From the NCBI GenBank assembly GCA_026225055.1, contig JAMFSA010000084.1, positions 1 through 55,410 of the forward strand: a stretch of 55,410 bases of DNA. Reading direction: 5' to 3'. The translations under genes were made by a program, and so were the position numbers. The notes beneath the pieces are model-generated. The model made no database searches. It saw only the letters and a program-made list of their open reading frames with translations, and had not been told where the DNA came from. This stretch comes from Mucilaginibacter xinganensis. Lineage in GTDB: Bacteria; Bacteroidota; Bacteroidia; Sphingobacteriales; Sphingobacteriaceae. Shown here piece after piece: positions 1-10,600 of the stretch; the first letter of the stretch is position 1; every line of letters starts with the position of its first letter.

Positions 1-119
1 AAAGAAAGGGCTTGCCTGCCAACTTCTCAAAAGATGGCGTACACCCTAACCTTGCCGGTTACAAAGTAATGGAGCCGCTTGCTGTAAAAGCAATTAACGC
101 AGCCCTGAGCAAAAAATAA
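1..119 (+). CDS. C-terminal end of an SGNH/GDSL hydrolase (partial)
   Basis: Only the last 38 codons are present, in the frame starting at base 3 and ending at TAA 117-119. They contain DGVHPN followed by AGYKVMEPL. In SGNH hydrolases the Asp-x-x-His pair of block V supplies two members of the catalytic triad, and this tail is typical of Bacteroidota GDSL esterases that act on acetylated glycans or lipids. It lies directly before a GH76 gene, so a carbohydrate esterase role in the same locus is plausible but inferred. The substrate cannot be told from this fragment. Confidence 0.75.
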   Translation, partial: RKGLPANFSKDGVHPNLAGYKVMEPLAVKAINAALSKK

Positions 120-190
120 TAAAAGCAAGCTTTAGCAATTTATTAAATTCCGGAGCTTATTTTATAACACCTTCAAGGTTAAGCATAACC

Positions 191-229
191 AAAGGCTATT
201 TAAATCTTAGTTGGATTTAAATGGCCTTT
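191..229 (+). terminator. Strong hairpin after the SGNH hydrolase gene
   Basis: Bases 191-206 (AAAGGC, T, ATTTAAATC) pair with 214-229 (GATTTAAAT, G, GCCTTT) around a 7-base loop, with one T-G wobble. The stem is 16 bp. It ends in TTTA without a longer U run, so it may be a terminator or an mRNA 3'-end hairpin. It lies 72 bp after the stop codon and before the regulatory box of the next gene. Confidence 0.6.
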
Positions 230-244
230 ATTAGTATACACAAT

Positions 245-286
245 AATATGTATATGATGTTAAAAAGTATGCATGATTTGACAAAC
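245..286 (+). promoter_or_regulatory. 42-bp regulatory box, copy A (before GH76)
   Basis: Begins with AATATGTAT at 245-253, followed by AGTATGCAT at 266-274, so the repeat starts are exactly 21 bp apart. The second repeat continues into GATTTGACAAAC. The second half is also an imperfect inverted repeat, with TGTTAAA (258-264) facing TTTGACA (277-283). The same architecture recurs at 2266-2307 and, inverted, at 19893-19934. Two direct half-sites two helical turns apart fit an AraC-type DNA-binding domain such as that of hybrid two-component regulators. The regulator itself is not seen here. Confidence 0.65.
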
Positions 287-473
287 TTCTTAATTAATAA
301 GTAAAGCATCTTTGTCTTGCCAGTGCTGAAGAATAGCCTGGCCAATTATAAAACAACCATCTGCCGGATTAATTTACCCTGCCTTAATGATGCGCTATCA
401 TCAATAAGATAGTATGTGATATTGCCTGACCATTACACTTATATAACCAATTTTTAAACCTAAATGAAAATTT

Positions 474-2087
474 ATGAAAAAGAAGTATCTAACCAAAGGT
501 AACGTGCTACGTATCTCAACGGGATTAATGGTAGTTACAGCCATTATGCTATCCGGATGTAAGAAAACAGAAGAAATGCAAACTACTAGCCCGGCAACAA
601 CGACAACTGCCAGCAAGGCGGGGGTGCATAACACGAACGTAGTTAACTCCGGAAATGCTGATGCGGCCTTTAATGGCTATAACAGCGCGTTTTTAGTGAA
701 TTCCGGCGGGCAAACGTATTACAAGCAATCTATCAGTAGCAGTACTGCCGATGGCACCTGGGTAGCTTCACTGGATATTCTCGCGGCTGAGGATGATTAC
801 GAACGCTCTGGCAATGCGACTACCAAAACACTTATTAATAACCTACTGACAACCTGGTTGGCCAATACCCCACCGCCATGGAGCTGGGATGGATGGAACG
901 ATGATATCGGCTGGTTTTCGCTGGCGCTGATAAGGGGTTACCAAATGACCGGTAACAGTAATTTTTTAACACAGGCCGAATACGGGTTCAATTTTGCTTT
1001 TTCGCGCGGATGGGATACACAATACAATGGCGGCGGCATTTGGGAGCAACAACCTAATATGACACCTGCCGGCCAAACCATTGATAAGGAAGCACTATCA
1101 AACAATAGCCTGGGTAAAGTGGCCTGTTTAATTTATCAAAGCACACTTAACCCTACTTATTTAAGTGATGCTGTACAAATATATGACTGGGTATGGAACC
1201 ACATTTATAATTCAACTACAGGCCAGGTTTATACAGGCATAAACGAAAGTAACGTGGTTAATACTGGCTCTGCAGTGTATAATCAGGGTACATTTGTTGA
1301 TTATGCCAATTACCTGTACCAGATTACCGGGAATGTGAATTATTATAATGATGCCAAAAGATCGATAGATTATGTAAAGAACAATATGACAACCGGCGGC
1401 ATCATTACCAATGACGCAGGTTACCTGAATACCTGGGGCGATGAATTTGCCCGCGGCTTAGGGCATTTTGTTCGGGATAATCAAATGTGGAGCACCTATT
1501 ACTCATGGATGCAGCAAAATGCCAATGCCATTTGGGCCAATCGCCGTACTGACTATAACATTACCTGGAACGGCTGGAACGAGCAAACCCCAAGCGACAA
1601 TACATTAACCACCAGTAAATTTGCCAGTGCGGTTGCCTGGCTGCAGTTTACACCGGGCGCCCAACCTGATAATATTGCCGGTATGCACTTTATTGTGAGC
1701 GCCCAAAATGGCATCGCGGTAGATAACGGGGGATCAAGCACCAATGGTGCTGGTATTGTTCAATGGGGGTTAAATAATGGACAAAACCAGAAATGGAACT
1801 TTACCCAGAACGAGGATAGCTCCTGGAATATTATTAGTGAGGAAAGCTGGATGGCTTTGGATGTACCGGGCGGCAATGCGACTAACGGAACACAATTGGA
1901 TCAATGGACCTCGACCCGCGCCAATAATCAGCGCTGGTGGGTTGATCTGCAATCGGATGGTACGTACAAGATCTGGAGCCAGGCCACAAGCGGCGCGCTG
2001 GATAATTCGAGCAACTCTACCAACGGCTATAAGTTGATTGAATGGGGCTGGAATGGCGGAACAAATCAACGCTGGAAGCTGCAATAA
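474..2087 (+). CDS. GH76 endo-alpha-1,6-mannanase lipoprotein with C-terminal ricin-type lectin domain
   Basis: 537 residues. The signal peptide ends in the lipobox LSGC (Cys29), so the protein is probably a surface or periplasmic lipoprotein. Residues about 65-400 are an (alpha/alpha)6 GH76 domain. The family's paired catalytic aspartates are visible as Asp143-Asp144 in WNDDIGWF, and GGIWEQQ follows as usual. Residues about 405-537 form a ricin B-type (CBM13-like) trefoil with three QxW repeats (QKW, QRW, QRW), a likely mannan-binding module. GH76 enzymes cut the alpha-1,6-mannan backbone of fungal or bacterial mannans. The gene precedes susC and shares an upstream box with it, so it is probably the endo-acting surface enzyme of this locus. 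Start chosen because ATG gives a complete lipoprotein signal. Confidence 0.9.
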   Translation: MKKKYLTKGNVLRISTGLMVVTAIMLSGCKKTEEMQTTSPATTTTASKAGVHNTNVVNSGNADAAFNGYNSAFLVNSGGQTYYKQSISSSTADGTWVASLDILAAEDDYERSGNATTKTLINNLLTTWLANTPPPWSWDGWNDDIGWFSLALIRGYQMTGNSNFLTQAEYGFNFAFSRGWDTQYNGGGIWEQQPNMTPAGQTIDKEALSNNSLGKVACLIYQSTLNPTYLSDAVQIYDWVWNHIYNSTTGQVYTGINESNVVNTGSAVYNQGTFVDYANYLYQITGNVNYYNDAKRSIDYVKNNMTTGGIITNDAGYLNTWGDEFARGLGHFVRDNQMWSTYYSWMQQNANAIWANRRTDYNITWNGWNEQTPSDNTLTTSKFASAVAWLQFTPGAQPDNIAGMHFIVSAQNGIAVDNGGSSTNGAGIVQWGLNNGQNQKWNFTQNEDSSWNIISEESWMALDVPGGNATNGTQLDQWTSTRANNQRWWVDLQSDGTYKIWSQATSGALDNSSNSTNGYKLIEWGWNGGTNQRWKLQ

Positions 2088-2132
2088 TAACAATATAGCG
2101 GTTAAGTAATAATCAAGGTTTAAATAATCAGG

Positions 2133-2162
2133 AGCCATCAGATTTTTAAAAATTTGATGGCT
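2133..2162 (+). terminator. Hairpin after GH76
   Basis: AGCCATCA (2133-2140) pairs with TGATGGCT (2155-2162). The intervening ATTTTTAAAAAT can extend the stem. It lies 46 bp after the stop codon and is followed by an A/T-rich stretch. Probably an intrinsic terminator that separates GH76 from the susCD unit. Confidence 0.6.
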
Positions 2163-2265
2163 TCATAATTAAATTAAGTATTGATCATACAACATTAAAT
2201 CTAAAATTATGATTTAATGGATGCTCATATATTAAAGGTAGCCCTTGTGTGTGCAGATATATATT

Positions 2266-2307
2266 AATATGTATGGAATGTCAAAAAATATGCATGATTT
2301 GGCAACC
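2266..2307 (+). promoter_or_regulatory. 42-bp regulatory box, copy B (before susC)
   Basis: AATATGTAT (2266-2274) and AATATGCAT (2287-2295) start 21 bp apart. The second runs into GATTTGGCAACC. The inverted arms TGTCAAA (2279-2285) and TTTGGCA (2298-2304) are present. Copy A and this copy are identical through most of the second half. It lies about 230 bp before the susC start. Confidence 0.65.
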
Positions 2308-2539
2308 TGCCGGCTTAATTAAACAAGTTATTTGTATCAACCAATTAACGGACCAGGCACATTATCTCTTTTATTAAATGTCATTTATACATTTCGTTTT
2401 TTAAAAGCCGGGTAAAGCGATGGTCCAATTACTAAAACCAATAAACAACCCTTAAAAAAGCCAATGAAATTGAAAACCAGTCACCACCACTTTTCTAATT
2501 CAAATTACTCTCCCATTAAGTTTAATTAAAAACTCAATT

Positions 2540-5500
2540 ATGAAAAAGACTTTACTTAAAAAAGTTTATCTTATTAAAAAGCCCCAGTTTTATCTGGGCA
2601 GTCTTCTCCTCTTATTGATGGCAGGATTTAGTAATGCAGCTACATTAAATAACAATTATACTACATCACATCTTGCAATAAAAAAAGTCAACGCAGATCT
2701 GATAACAGTAAAGGGAACGGTTACCGATCGCGCAACCGGGCAAACTATTCCGGGTGCCACAATAAAGGTCAAGGGAATCCAGGTTACTACAATAGCTGAT
2801 GTAAAAGGACATTTTTCTATCCAGACTCCTTCTGATGCTGTTTTGGTAATCAGTTTTATTGGGTATGATGTTGTTGAACTCCCTGTTAATGGCAAAACTG
2901 AATTAAATGCCTCTTTGTCATTATCTAACAAAAACTTAAACGAAGTTGTTGTTGTAGGCTATGGTACTCAAAAGAAAAATGCCATAACCGCAGCTGTATC
3001 AACCGTAAATACGGAAACAATAGCTCAAAAGCCTGTTCCCAATCTAACAAACTCACTTATAGGGCGTGCTTCAGGTATCATTGTTACACAGGGAAGTGGT
3101 GAACCCGGTTTTGATGCAGGAAATATCCAGATCAGGGGAACCGGATCAATAGGGGGTACCCGCCCGCTTACCATTGTTGATGGTGTGCCCCGTGATTTCA
3201 GTCTCCTTGACCCGAACACTATTGCAACCATCTCCATTTTAAAAGATGCCGCTGCCGTAGCTCCTTATGGTGTTGCCGGTGCCAATGGTGTTATTCTGAT
3301 CACCACAAAACAAGGCAAGGCCGGAAAAGCTTCGTTAACTTATGATGGGTACGTAGGTTTTCAAAACCCAACGCGTGTGCCGCAATTTGTCAATTCTTAT
3401 CAATATGCGTTAATGCGTAATGAAGCCAATGTAAATGATAATCCTGCTGCAGCAGCGGCAGGTACTTTAACGCCTATTTACACACCGGCGCAAATTGCCC
3501 TGTTTCAGAATCATTCAGACCCTGACATATATTCTGATGGTGACCCGATCAAACAGATCATTAAACCAAACCGTTTGATAACTGACCATAACGTTACCTT
3601 ATCCGGCGGAAACGACGATGTGAAGTATTTTGCCTCTGTCGGATATCTTCACCAGGATGGTTATTGGAGCACAACTTATCTGGATAGGTATAACGGGACA
3701 TTAAACTTAACGGCCAAGGCTACCAGCACAACCACCGTTGGCTTAAATGTTAGTAGCTATTTACAGGAAGGTCATTACCCGGGTGAAAATGCAAGTTCTA
3801 TTATAGACCAGGCAATGCGCCAGGCACCTTATGCGCCAATTTTATATTCTAACGGTGATAACTCCGGGTATATAGGCCAATCATTAATAGGCGAAATTTA
3901 CAAAAGCGGTTATTCAGTGAATCAAAATACAGCACTCTACACGCAATTGTCTATTGATCAAAAACTGCCCGTGCCGGGATTAAGCTTAAAGGGAGTAATT
4001 AATTACGATAGTGGTCCAGATGCCTTATTTCCTGGTAATGGTACTTCTTTTGATAGGTCCTGGAGCACCCCTATCCCCTTTTATAATGCAACCCAAAGCG
4101 GAGGCCCGACAGGCCCTGTTACGTACACCGTAAATAATCAGGGTAATACAAAGCCAAGCTTCACCGAATCCAGCTCGCAAAATCATACGATGACCTACCA
4201 GGGCCTGTTAAATTATGCGCACTCCTTTGGTAAAAGCGATGTTAGTGGTGTAGCGGTAGTAGAGTATAAGACTGTTAATTACGAAACCTTTAGCGCCTCA
4301 AGAATAAACTATAACCTTGACATTGATGAGTTAAGTTATGGTGGCCCCTTAGCTACAGATGAAACGAACAGCGGATCATCAAGTGGCCAGAAGCAGATCG
4401 GTTATGTTTACCGTTTGGATTACACCTACGATAAAAAATATAACCTTGAAGCAGCAGGCCGCTACGATGGCAGCTACCTATTTGCACCGGGTCATAGGTT
4501 TGGATTCTTCCCGGCATTTTCAGCCAGCTGGCGCCTTTCAGAGGAGAAATTTATCAAGGATAACTTTACCTGGATAGATAATTTAAAGCTGAGGGGCTCA
4601 TGGGGCCAATCAGGTGCCTATCCGGTTTCTGGAAATAATATACAAACGTACCAATACCTGAGCGGCTATACCGTGAATTCAAACTCCGGCGTAATCGGTG
4701 GTTCTGCAACCCAGGGTATTTCTGAAAGCTTACAGGGAAACCCGAATATCACCTGGGAAAAATCTGATAAAACCGACATCGGTTTGGAAGGATCATTATG
4801 GAGGGGTGTATTAGGCTTTGAAGCCGATTACTTCCTGGATAAAAGATCGAACATGTTGATTACACCTACCGGCCTTCTTCCCGGAGAATACGGTGTAGGT
4901 TTAGGACCGGTTAACGGAGGTGAAATGACCAACCATGGCGTCGAACTTACACTTACAAGCTTTAAACAATTTTCAAGCGACTTAAGGTTGGATATAAAGG
5001 GTACGTTTACATTCGCCAGGAACAAACTATTACAGATAGATGAAAGCCCGGGTACTTATAATAACCCCAATACCCGTCGTACAGGCAGGCCTGATGGCAC
5101 ACAGTTCGGCCTTAAAGCACTTGGCTATTTTACGCCAGCTGATTTTGTTGACCCTAATGCCCAAAACCCCGTGCTTAAACCTGGTATTCCTGTACCAACG
5201 TTCGGCGTAGTTCGTCCGGGCGATATTCAATATGCCGATTTAAATCACGACGGAAAAATTGATAATACTGATATTGAACCTATCGGTCACCCAAGCACGC
5301 CAGAGATCATTTACGGATTGGAGCCTCGTTTAACTTATAAAAACTTTGATCTGGACGTGTTATTTCAGGGATCAGGTAATAGCGATCTGTATGTTAACAA
5401 CTATTTTGTGTGGCCATTTCAGTCCTCAGGTTCAGCAACTGAATTAGCTTATACCGACCATTGGACACCTACGCATACCGATGCATTGTATCCGCGTTTA

Positions 5501-5773
5501 TCAGGTACGCCAACTACAAATAACACACAGGAATCATCGTGGTGGATAAGGAACACAGCCTATATCCGCATGAGGAGCTTTGAAGTAGGCTACTCCTTAC
5601 CTACTAAATGGCTTGGCAATACTGTACATAAGTTGAGAATCTATGTAGCCGGTCAGAACGTTTTTACATGGACTCCTTCTACAAAGGAAGTGGTTGATCC
5701 GGAAGAAGGCGGTAATAATGAAAATTATTTCGAGTCAAGGGTAATTTCAATAGGCGTTAACGCAACATTTTAA
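2540..5773 (+). CDS. susC: SusC-type TonB-dependent outer-membrane glycan transporter
   Basis: 1077 residues. The signal peptide is hydrophobic at residues 18-32. A CarboxypepD_reg-like domain lies at about 56-133 and carries GTVTDRATGQTIPGATIKVK. A TonB-box-like stretch EVVVVGYG (135-142) leads into the plug (about 143-260, with IRGTGSIGG and VDGVPRD). A long beta-barrel follows and ends in Phe, as is usual for outer-membrane barrels. In this family the barrel imports oligosaccharides delivered by the partner SusD, powered by TonB. susD follows after 16 bp, so the two are co-transcribed. Flanking GH76 and GH92 genes suggest a mannan-derived ligand. The symbol denotes the family, since the ligand is inferred. 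Confidence 0.95.
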   Translation: MKKTLLKKVYLIKKPQFYLGSLLLLLMAGFSNAATLNNNYTTSHLAIKKVNADLITVKGTVTDRATGQTIPGATIKVKGIQVTTIADVKGHFSIQTPSDAVLVISFIGYDVVELPVNGKTELNASLSLSNKNLNEVVVVGYGTQKKNAITAAVSTVNTETIAQKPVPNLTNSLIGRASGIIVTQGSGEPGFDAGNIQIRGTGSIGGTRPLTIVDGVPRDFSLLDPNTIATISILKDAAAVAPYGVAGANGVILITTKQGKAGKASLTYDGYVGFQNPTRVPQFVNSYQYALMRNEANVNDNPAAAAAGTLTPIYTPAQIALFQNHSDPDIYSDGDPIKQIIKPNRLITDHNVTLSGGNDDVKYFASVGYLHQDGYWSTTYLDRYNGTLNLTAKATSTTTVGLNVSSYLQEGHYPGENASSIIDQAMRQAPYAPILYSNGDNSGYIGQSLIGEIYKSGYSVNQNTALYTQLSIDQKLPVPGLSLKGVINYDSGPDALFPGNGTSFDRSWSTPIPFYNATQSGGPTGPVTYTVNNQGNTKPSFTESSSQNHTMTYQGLLNYAHSFGKSDVSGVAVVEYKTVNYETFSASRINYNLDIDELSYGGPLATDETNSGSSSGQKQIGYVYRLDYTYDKKYNLEAAGRYDGSYLFAPGHRFGFFPAFSASWRLSEEKFIKDNFTWIDNLKLRGSWGQSGAYPVSGNNIQTYQYLSGYTVNSNSGVIGGSATQGISESLQGNPNITWEKSDKTDIGLEGSLWRGVLGFEADYFLDKRSNMLITPTGLLPGEYGVGLGPVNGGEMTNHGVELTLTSFKQFSSDLRLDIKGTFTFARNKLLQIDESPGTYNNPNTRRTGRPDGTQFGLKALGYFTPADFVDPNAQNPVLKPGIPVPTFGVVRPGDIQYADLNHDGKIDNTDIEPIGHPSTPEIIYGLEPRLTYKNFDLDVLFQGSGNSDLYVNNYFVWPFQSSGSATELAYTDHWTPTHTDALYPRLSGTPTTNNTQESSWWIRNTAYIRMRSFEVGYSLPTKWLGNTVHKLRIYVAGQNVFTWTPSTKEVVDPEEGGNNENYFESRVISIGVNATF

Positions 5774-5789
5774 TAAAAAAAGGAAAGCG

Positions 5790-7532
5790 ATGAAAAATAG
5801 ATATTTAAAAAACGGACAAACTTTTTTACTTGCCTTGCTTGTTTTAAGTATAGGAGCCTGTAAAAAGGACGGCTTTTTAAACGTGCCGCCAAAAGGAACG
5901 TTAACCAATCAGATTACATTTAGTACATCTTCAAATGCTGATTTATTTTTGAATGATATATATAGCAATTTACCGGATATAAATAATGAGGATGAAATTC
6001 TCGATCAGTACACGGATAATGATTTCGTAGGTGCATCATGGATGACAGGGCAATCGCTGGTTCGTTCAGGAGGTATTAACCAAAGTAATGTACCCAGAGG
6101 CCCTGCTAATGAATTTTACTGGAGCAATGCCGTATCTAATACTTCACCAGGAAACCCCGGCCTTTATGACAAGATCAGAAAGTGCAATGTTTTTCTTGCT
6201 GAGGTTGCCGCAAATAAAAGTGCGTACACAGCGGCCTGGGTAACGGAGCGTATGGCAGAAGCAACCTTCCTTCGTGCATTTTTTTACTCCATATTATATA
6301 CCAATTACGGGCAGGTGCCTATTATTACTACGCCGCTGGATAACCAGAACGGGAGTGATATATTTACACCTACAAGTACCCGTGACCAGGTATTGACATT
6401 TATTGAGGCAGATTGCGACGCCGCTGCCGCAGCACTCCCTACTACAACGGCATCCAGTGATAATGGAAGGCCCACTAAAGGGGCGGCTATAACATTAAAA
6501 GGATGGGTTCAGCTTTTTGCGGCCAGTCCGTTAGTAAACACAACCAATGATGTTACTAAATGGGCTACTGCTGCTGCTACCAACAAGCAGGTAATGGATT
6601 TGAACGTTTATAGCTTATTCGCGCCCGCAGATGGAACAGGTTTTCAATCACAGTTCCTGTTGGAAAATAACTGGAATTCGGAGACTATTTTTGCCAGGGG
6701 CTACGCACTTCCAAACAATGGACATAAAAGGGAAGGTATTTTAGGTCCGGTTATCGTTAATGGTGGTGAGCAGGCATGGGGAAACCTGGCGCCCACCCAA
6801 AACCTTGTCGACGATTATGAAATGGATAACGGCAAACCAATTACCGACCCAACTTCAGGTTATGATCCCCAACATCCTTATGTTCATCGCGAACAGCGAT
6901 TCTACCAGTCGATATTGTACGATGGTGCAATGTGGCAGGGTGATATCTGGGAGTCAAGGATTGGAGGAAATAATCAGATCGACTTAGGTTCTACAAGTGA
7001 TATTTCAAATACCGGATACAATGGAATAAAAACACTTGACCCAAGAATTAACGGGCAAGTAAGTTTGAACGTCCACTCTAACACTTCTAATTACATATTC
7101 TATAGGTATGCCGAAGTATTGCTGAGCTATGCCGAAGCCCAAAATGAGGCGGTGGGGCCGGATCAGTCAGTGTATACCGCAGTTAATACCGTTAGAACAC
7201 GTTCGGCATTGCCTAACCTGCCTACCGGTTTAAGCCAGACAGATATGCGGACTGATATTCGCCGTGAACGACGTATAGAACTGGCGTTTGAAGATAAACG
7301 CTGGTATGATATCAGGCGCTGGGATATTACCACCGGGCCAAATGGTGTATTAACCAATCCGGATTATGGTATGGAAATAACGCCGAATGATGCCGTGCCT
7401 CACACTACTAACTTAACTTATAAAAAGGTTATTATATTTAGCAATACCTATAAGGAATACCAAAACTGGTTGCCAATACCGCTTACTGCAATCCAGTCAA
7501 ATAAAAATCTTACTCAGAATCCCGGGTACTAA
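5790..7532 (+). CDS. susD: SusD/RagB-type surface glycan-binding lipoprotein
   Basis: 580 residues. The signal peptide ends in IGAC, with Cys24 as the lipidated residue, followed by KKDGFLNVPPKGTLT, typical of SusD N-termini. The fold is the TPR-like RagB/SusD type. The C-terminal part carries the family pattern YAEVLLSYAEAQNE and RRERRIELAFEDKRWYDIRRW. It sits on the cell surface as the lid of the SusC transporter and binds the glycan. It follows susC by 16 bp and ends 12 bp before a strong terminator, so susC and susD form one unit. Confidence 0.95.
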   Translation: MKNRYLKNGQTFLLALLVLSIGACKKDGFLNVPPKGTLTNQITFSTSSNADLFLNDIYSNLPDINNEDEILDQYTDNDFVGASWMTGQSLVRSGGINQSNVPRGPANEFYWSNAVSNTSPGNPGLYDKIRKCNVFLAEVAANKSAYTAAWVTERMAEATFLRAFFYSILYTNYGQVPIITTPLDNQNGSDIFTPTSTRDQVLTFIEADCDAAAAALPTTTASSDNGRPTKGAAITLKGWVQLFAASPLVNTTNDVTKWATAAATNKQVMDLNVYSLFAPADGTGFQSQFLLENNWNSETIFARGYALPNNGHKREGILGPVIVNGGEQAWGNLAPTQNLVDDYEMDNGKPITDPTSGYDPQHPYVHREQRFYQSILYDGAMWQGDIWESRIGGNNQIDLGSTSDISNTGYNGIKTLDPRINGQVSLNVHSNTSNYIFYRYAEVLLSYAEAQNEAVGPDQSVYTAVNTVRTRSALPNLPTGLSQTDMRTDIRRERRIELAFEDKRWYDIRRWDITTGPNGVLTNPDYGMEITPNDAVPHTTNLTYKKVIIFSNTYKEYQNWLPIPLTAIQSNKNLTQNPGY

Positions 7533-7543
7533 TTGGTTAATGT

Positions 7544-7579
7544 GTCACAATCCCGTTTCCTGGGATTGTGACTTTTTTT
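7544..7579 (+). terminator. Intrinsic terminator after susD
   Basis: A perfect 11-bp stem, GTCACAATCCC (7544-7554) with GGGATTGTGAC (7562-7572), a 7-base loop and a run of seven T (7573-7579). This is the clearest terminator in the window. It should end most susCD transcripts before the FG-GAP gene. Confidence 0.9.
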
Positions 7580-7618
7580 GTAACCTGTTTTTTTGAGTTT
7601 AAATATAAACTATGATTT

Positions 7619-10600
7619 ATGCCTCGTTCCTTAATTAAGCGTACACTATTGGGTGTAACTGCAAATGGTAACCGGCCTTCAGGCCTTTTACCATTTTTGC
7701 TTTTTTGTGTAGTGTTATGCAACTGCCATCGCGGCCCGGTGAATGTGGGGACGAATAGTGACAAGCAAACATTATTCAAATTATTGAGCCCTGAACAAAC
7801 ACACATCGATTTTACCAATACATTGACCGAAGGGTTAAATACTAACGTGCTCATGTACCAGTATTTTTATAATGGTGGCGGCGTAGCCGTGGGCGACCTG
7901 AACGGCGATGGCCTGCAGGATATTTATTTTACCGGTAACATGACAGATAACAAACTGTACCTGAATAAAGGGCATATGCAGTTTACTGATGTTACCGCCA
8001 CTGCTGGGGTAGCAGGCAGGCCCGGCCCCTGGAAAACCGGGGTTACCCTCGTTGATATTAATGGTGATGGCAAACTGGATATTTTTGTGTGTTACTCGGG
8101 GCATTTAGGGCCTGATAAACGGGTTGATCAGCTATTTGTTAACCAGGGGAACGACAGCAACGGCGTACCCATTTTTAAAGAAATGGCCGCTGAATACGGC
8201 CTCAACTTTTCATCATACAGTACACAAGCCTACTTTTTTGATTATGACCGGGATGGCGATCTTGATTTGCTGCTGGTAAACCATAGTCCGCAGCGTTTAA
8301 GTATTGTGGACGACATTACCGTTAGCGATCTGATGAGTAAAAACGATAATGAAGCGGGGATAAGATTATTTAGAAATGATAACGGGAAGTTTCATGAGGT
8401 AACCAAACAGGCGGGTATTATTAATACCCCTTTATCATATGGTTTGGCTGCCGGCATAGCTGATGTAAATGGCGATGGCTGGCCGGATATCTATATCTCC
8501 AATGACTATAACGTACCTGACAGATTATACATTAATAAAGGCAATGGCACGTTTAGCGATGAGCTGACGAAGCAGATCGGTCACACTTCATTCTACTCCA
8601 TGGGTAATGATGTGGCCGATATTAATAATGACCTTAAGCCCGATATTTATACCCTTGATATGCTGCCGGAAGATAATAAAAGACAAAAATTATTGTTCGG
8701 GTCTGATAATTATGAAGCATTTAACCTGAATCTGCGGGTGGGTTTCTATTACCAGTATATGCGGAATATGCTTCAGGTAAATAATGGTAATAATACCTTC
8801 AGCGAGATAGGGCAGGCAGCCGGTATCTCCAATACAGACTGGAGTTGGGCGCCGCTTTTTGCCGATTACGATAATGACGGCTGGAAGGACCTGTTTGTAA
8901 GCAATGGCTACACCCGTGATTATACCAATATGGATTTCCTGAAATTTATGGGTGATAACCTGCGCGACAGGGAGGTTATGCGGCAGGATTTATTAAGGCT
9001 GGTCAGCCAAATGCCATCCTCAGATATTGAAAGTTATTTATTTAAAAATAATGGCAACCTCACTTTTACCAATACCAGTGCCGACTGGGGCATCAGCCAG
9101 CCTTCCAACAGCAACGGGGCGGCTTATGCCGACTTGGATAATGACGGCAACCTCGACCTGGTGGTGAACAATATTAATAAACCTGCCTTTATTTACCAAA
9201 ATCAGGCTACTACACAAAACGGAAATCATTACCTATCCATAAACCTAAAGGGTGCAGATAAAAATACCCAGGGGATAGGGGCCAAAGTGATCATCTACAG
9301 CGGCAATAAGCACCAGTACCTGGAGCAAATGCCTACACGGGGTTATGAGTCAAGCGTATCGCCGGTATTGCACTTTGGTTTGGGTAAGGATAAAAAGGTA
9401 GATTCATTAAGGATCATCTGGCAACGCGGCAAGACCCAGTTGCTGAAAAACGTAAAAGGCGATCAACAGATCACACTAAATGAAAAAGACGCGGCTGATA
9501 AAGGGCTAAGGGCAGCAGCTATAAAGCCTTTATTTGCACAGATAAAATCGCCGGTAAATTACCATGAAAGTATAAACCCGACCAATGATTTTAAGCGCCA
9601 ACCGCTGCTGGTAAACCCGCTGTCCTTCTCCGGCCCATGTATGATAAAGGGTGATGTTAATGGCGATGGGTTGGAAGATATTTACATAGGCGGAGAAAAC
9701 GGCAAGGCAGGTAGCTTATATGTCCAGCAAATGAACGGTAGCTTTATTCTAAAGAGCGAACCTGCCTTTGAAGCCGATGAGAAAAGTACAGATGCGGCAG
9801 CCATCTTTTTTGATGCCAACGGCGATGGTAAACCCGATCTGTACGTAGCCTCCGGCGGCTATGGCGATTATATGCCCGATGATCCGCTGTTACAAGACAG
9901 ACTATATATAAATGATGGTAAAGGCAACTTCGTAAAATCAAAAAATGCTTTGCCCAAAATGCTGAGCAGCAAGGGCTGTGTAAAAGCGGCGGATATCAAC
10001 GGTGATGGCAAGTTGGACCTGTTTGTTGGCGGCAGGGTAGTTCCCGGCCGTTACCCCGAAACGCCGGAAAGTTATATTCTGATCAATGATGGCAAGGGGC
10101 ATTTTACTGACCAGACAAATAGTTACAACCCGACCTTGAAACATATCGGCATGGTAACAGATGCTGCCTGGGTGGATATGAACAATGATAAAAAGCCCGA
10201 CCTGGTGATAGTAGGTGAATGGATGCCTATAACGGTTTTAGAAAACAATAATGGCAAACTTACCGATGTAACCAGCAAATACTTTAATAAAAAATACGCT
10301 GGCTGGTGGAACTGTTTACAGGTAAGTGATATCAACCATGACGGTCACCCCGACCTGGTTGCAGGCAACCTGGGCCTAAACTCCCAGTGCAAAGCATCGG
10401 ATGCGGAACCAGCTGAAATGTATTACAAGGATTTTGACGACAACGGCTCGGTTGACCCGATACTATGTTTTTACATTCAGCATAAGAGCTATCCCTGTGT
10501 AACCCGTGATGAACTGCTCGATCAGATCAGCATGATGCGTGGGCGTTTCCCGGATTATAAAAGCTATGCGGATGCCACCATCAACCAGATATTTACACCG

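Larger units (their letters stand above)
120..473. other. 354-bp intergenic region before the GH76 gene
   Basis: Holds the hairpin at 191-229 and the repeated 42-bp box at 245-286. Downstream of the box is TTAATTAA (290-297), and a TTTG occurs 30 bp after the TTTG of the box. The equivalent region before susC has the same order of elements. No further gene is visible. Confidence 0.6.
2088..2539. other. 452-bp intergenic region before susC
   Basis: Contains the hairpin at 2133-2162, the repeated box at 2266-2307, then TTAATTAA (2315-2322) and ATTTG (2330-2334). The arrangement matches that before GH76. About 205 bp separate that point from the susC start, which leaves room for a long 5' UTR. 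No RNA structure or small gene was recognised in it. Confidence 0.55.
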
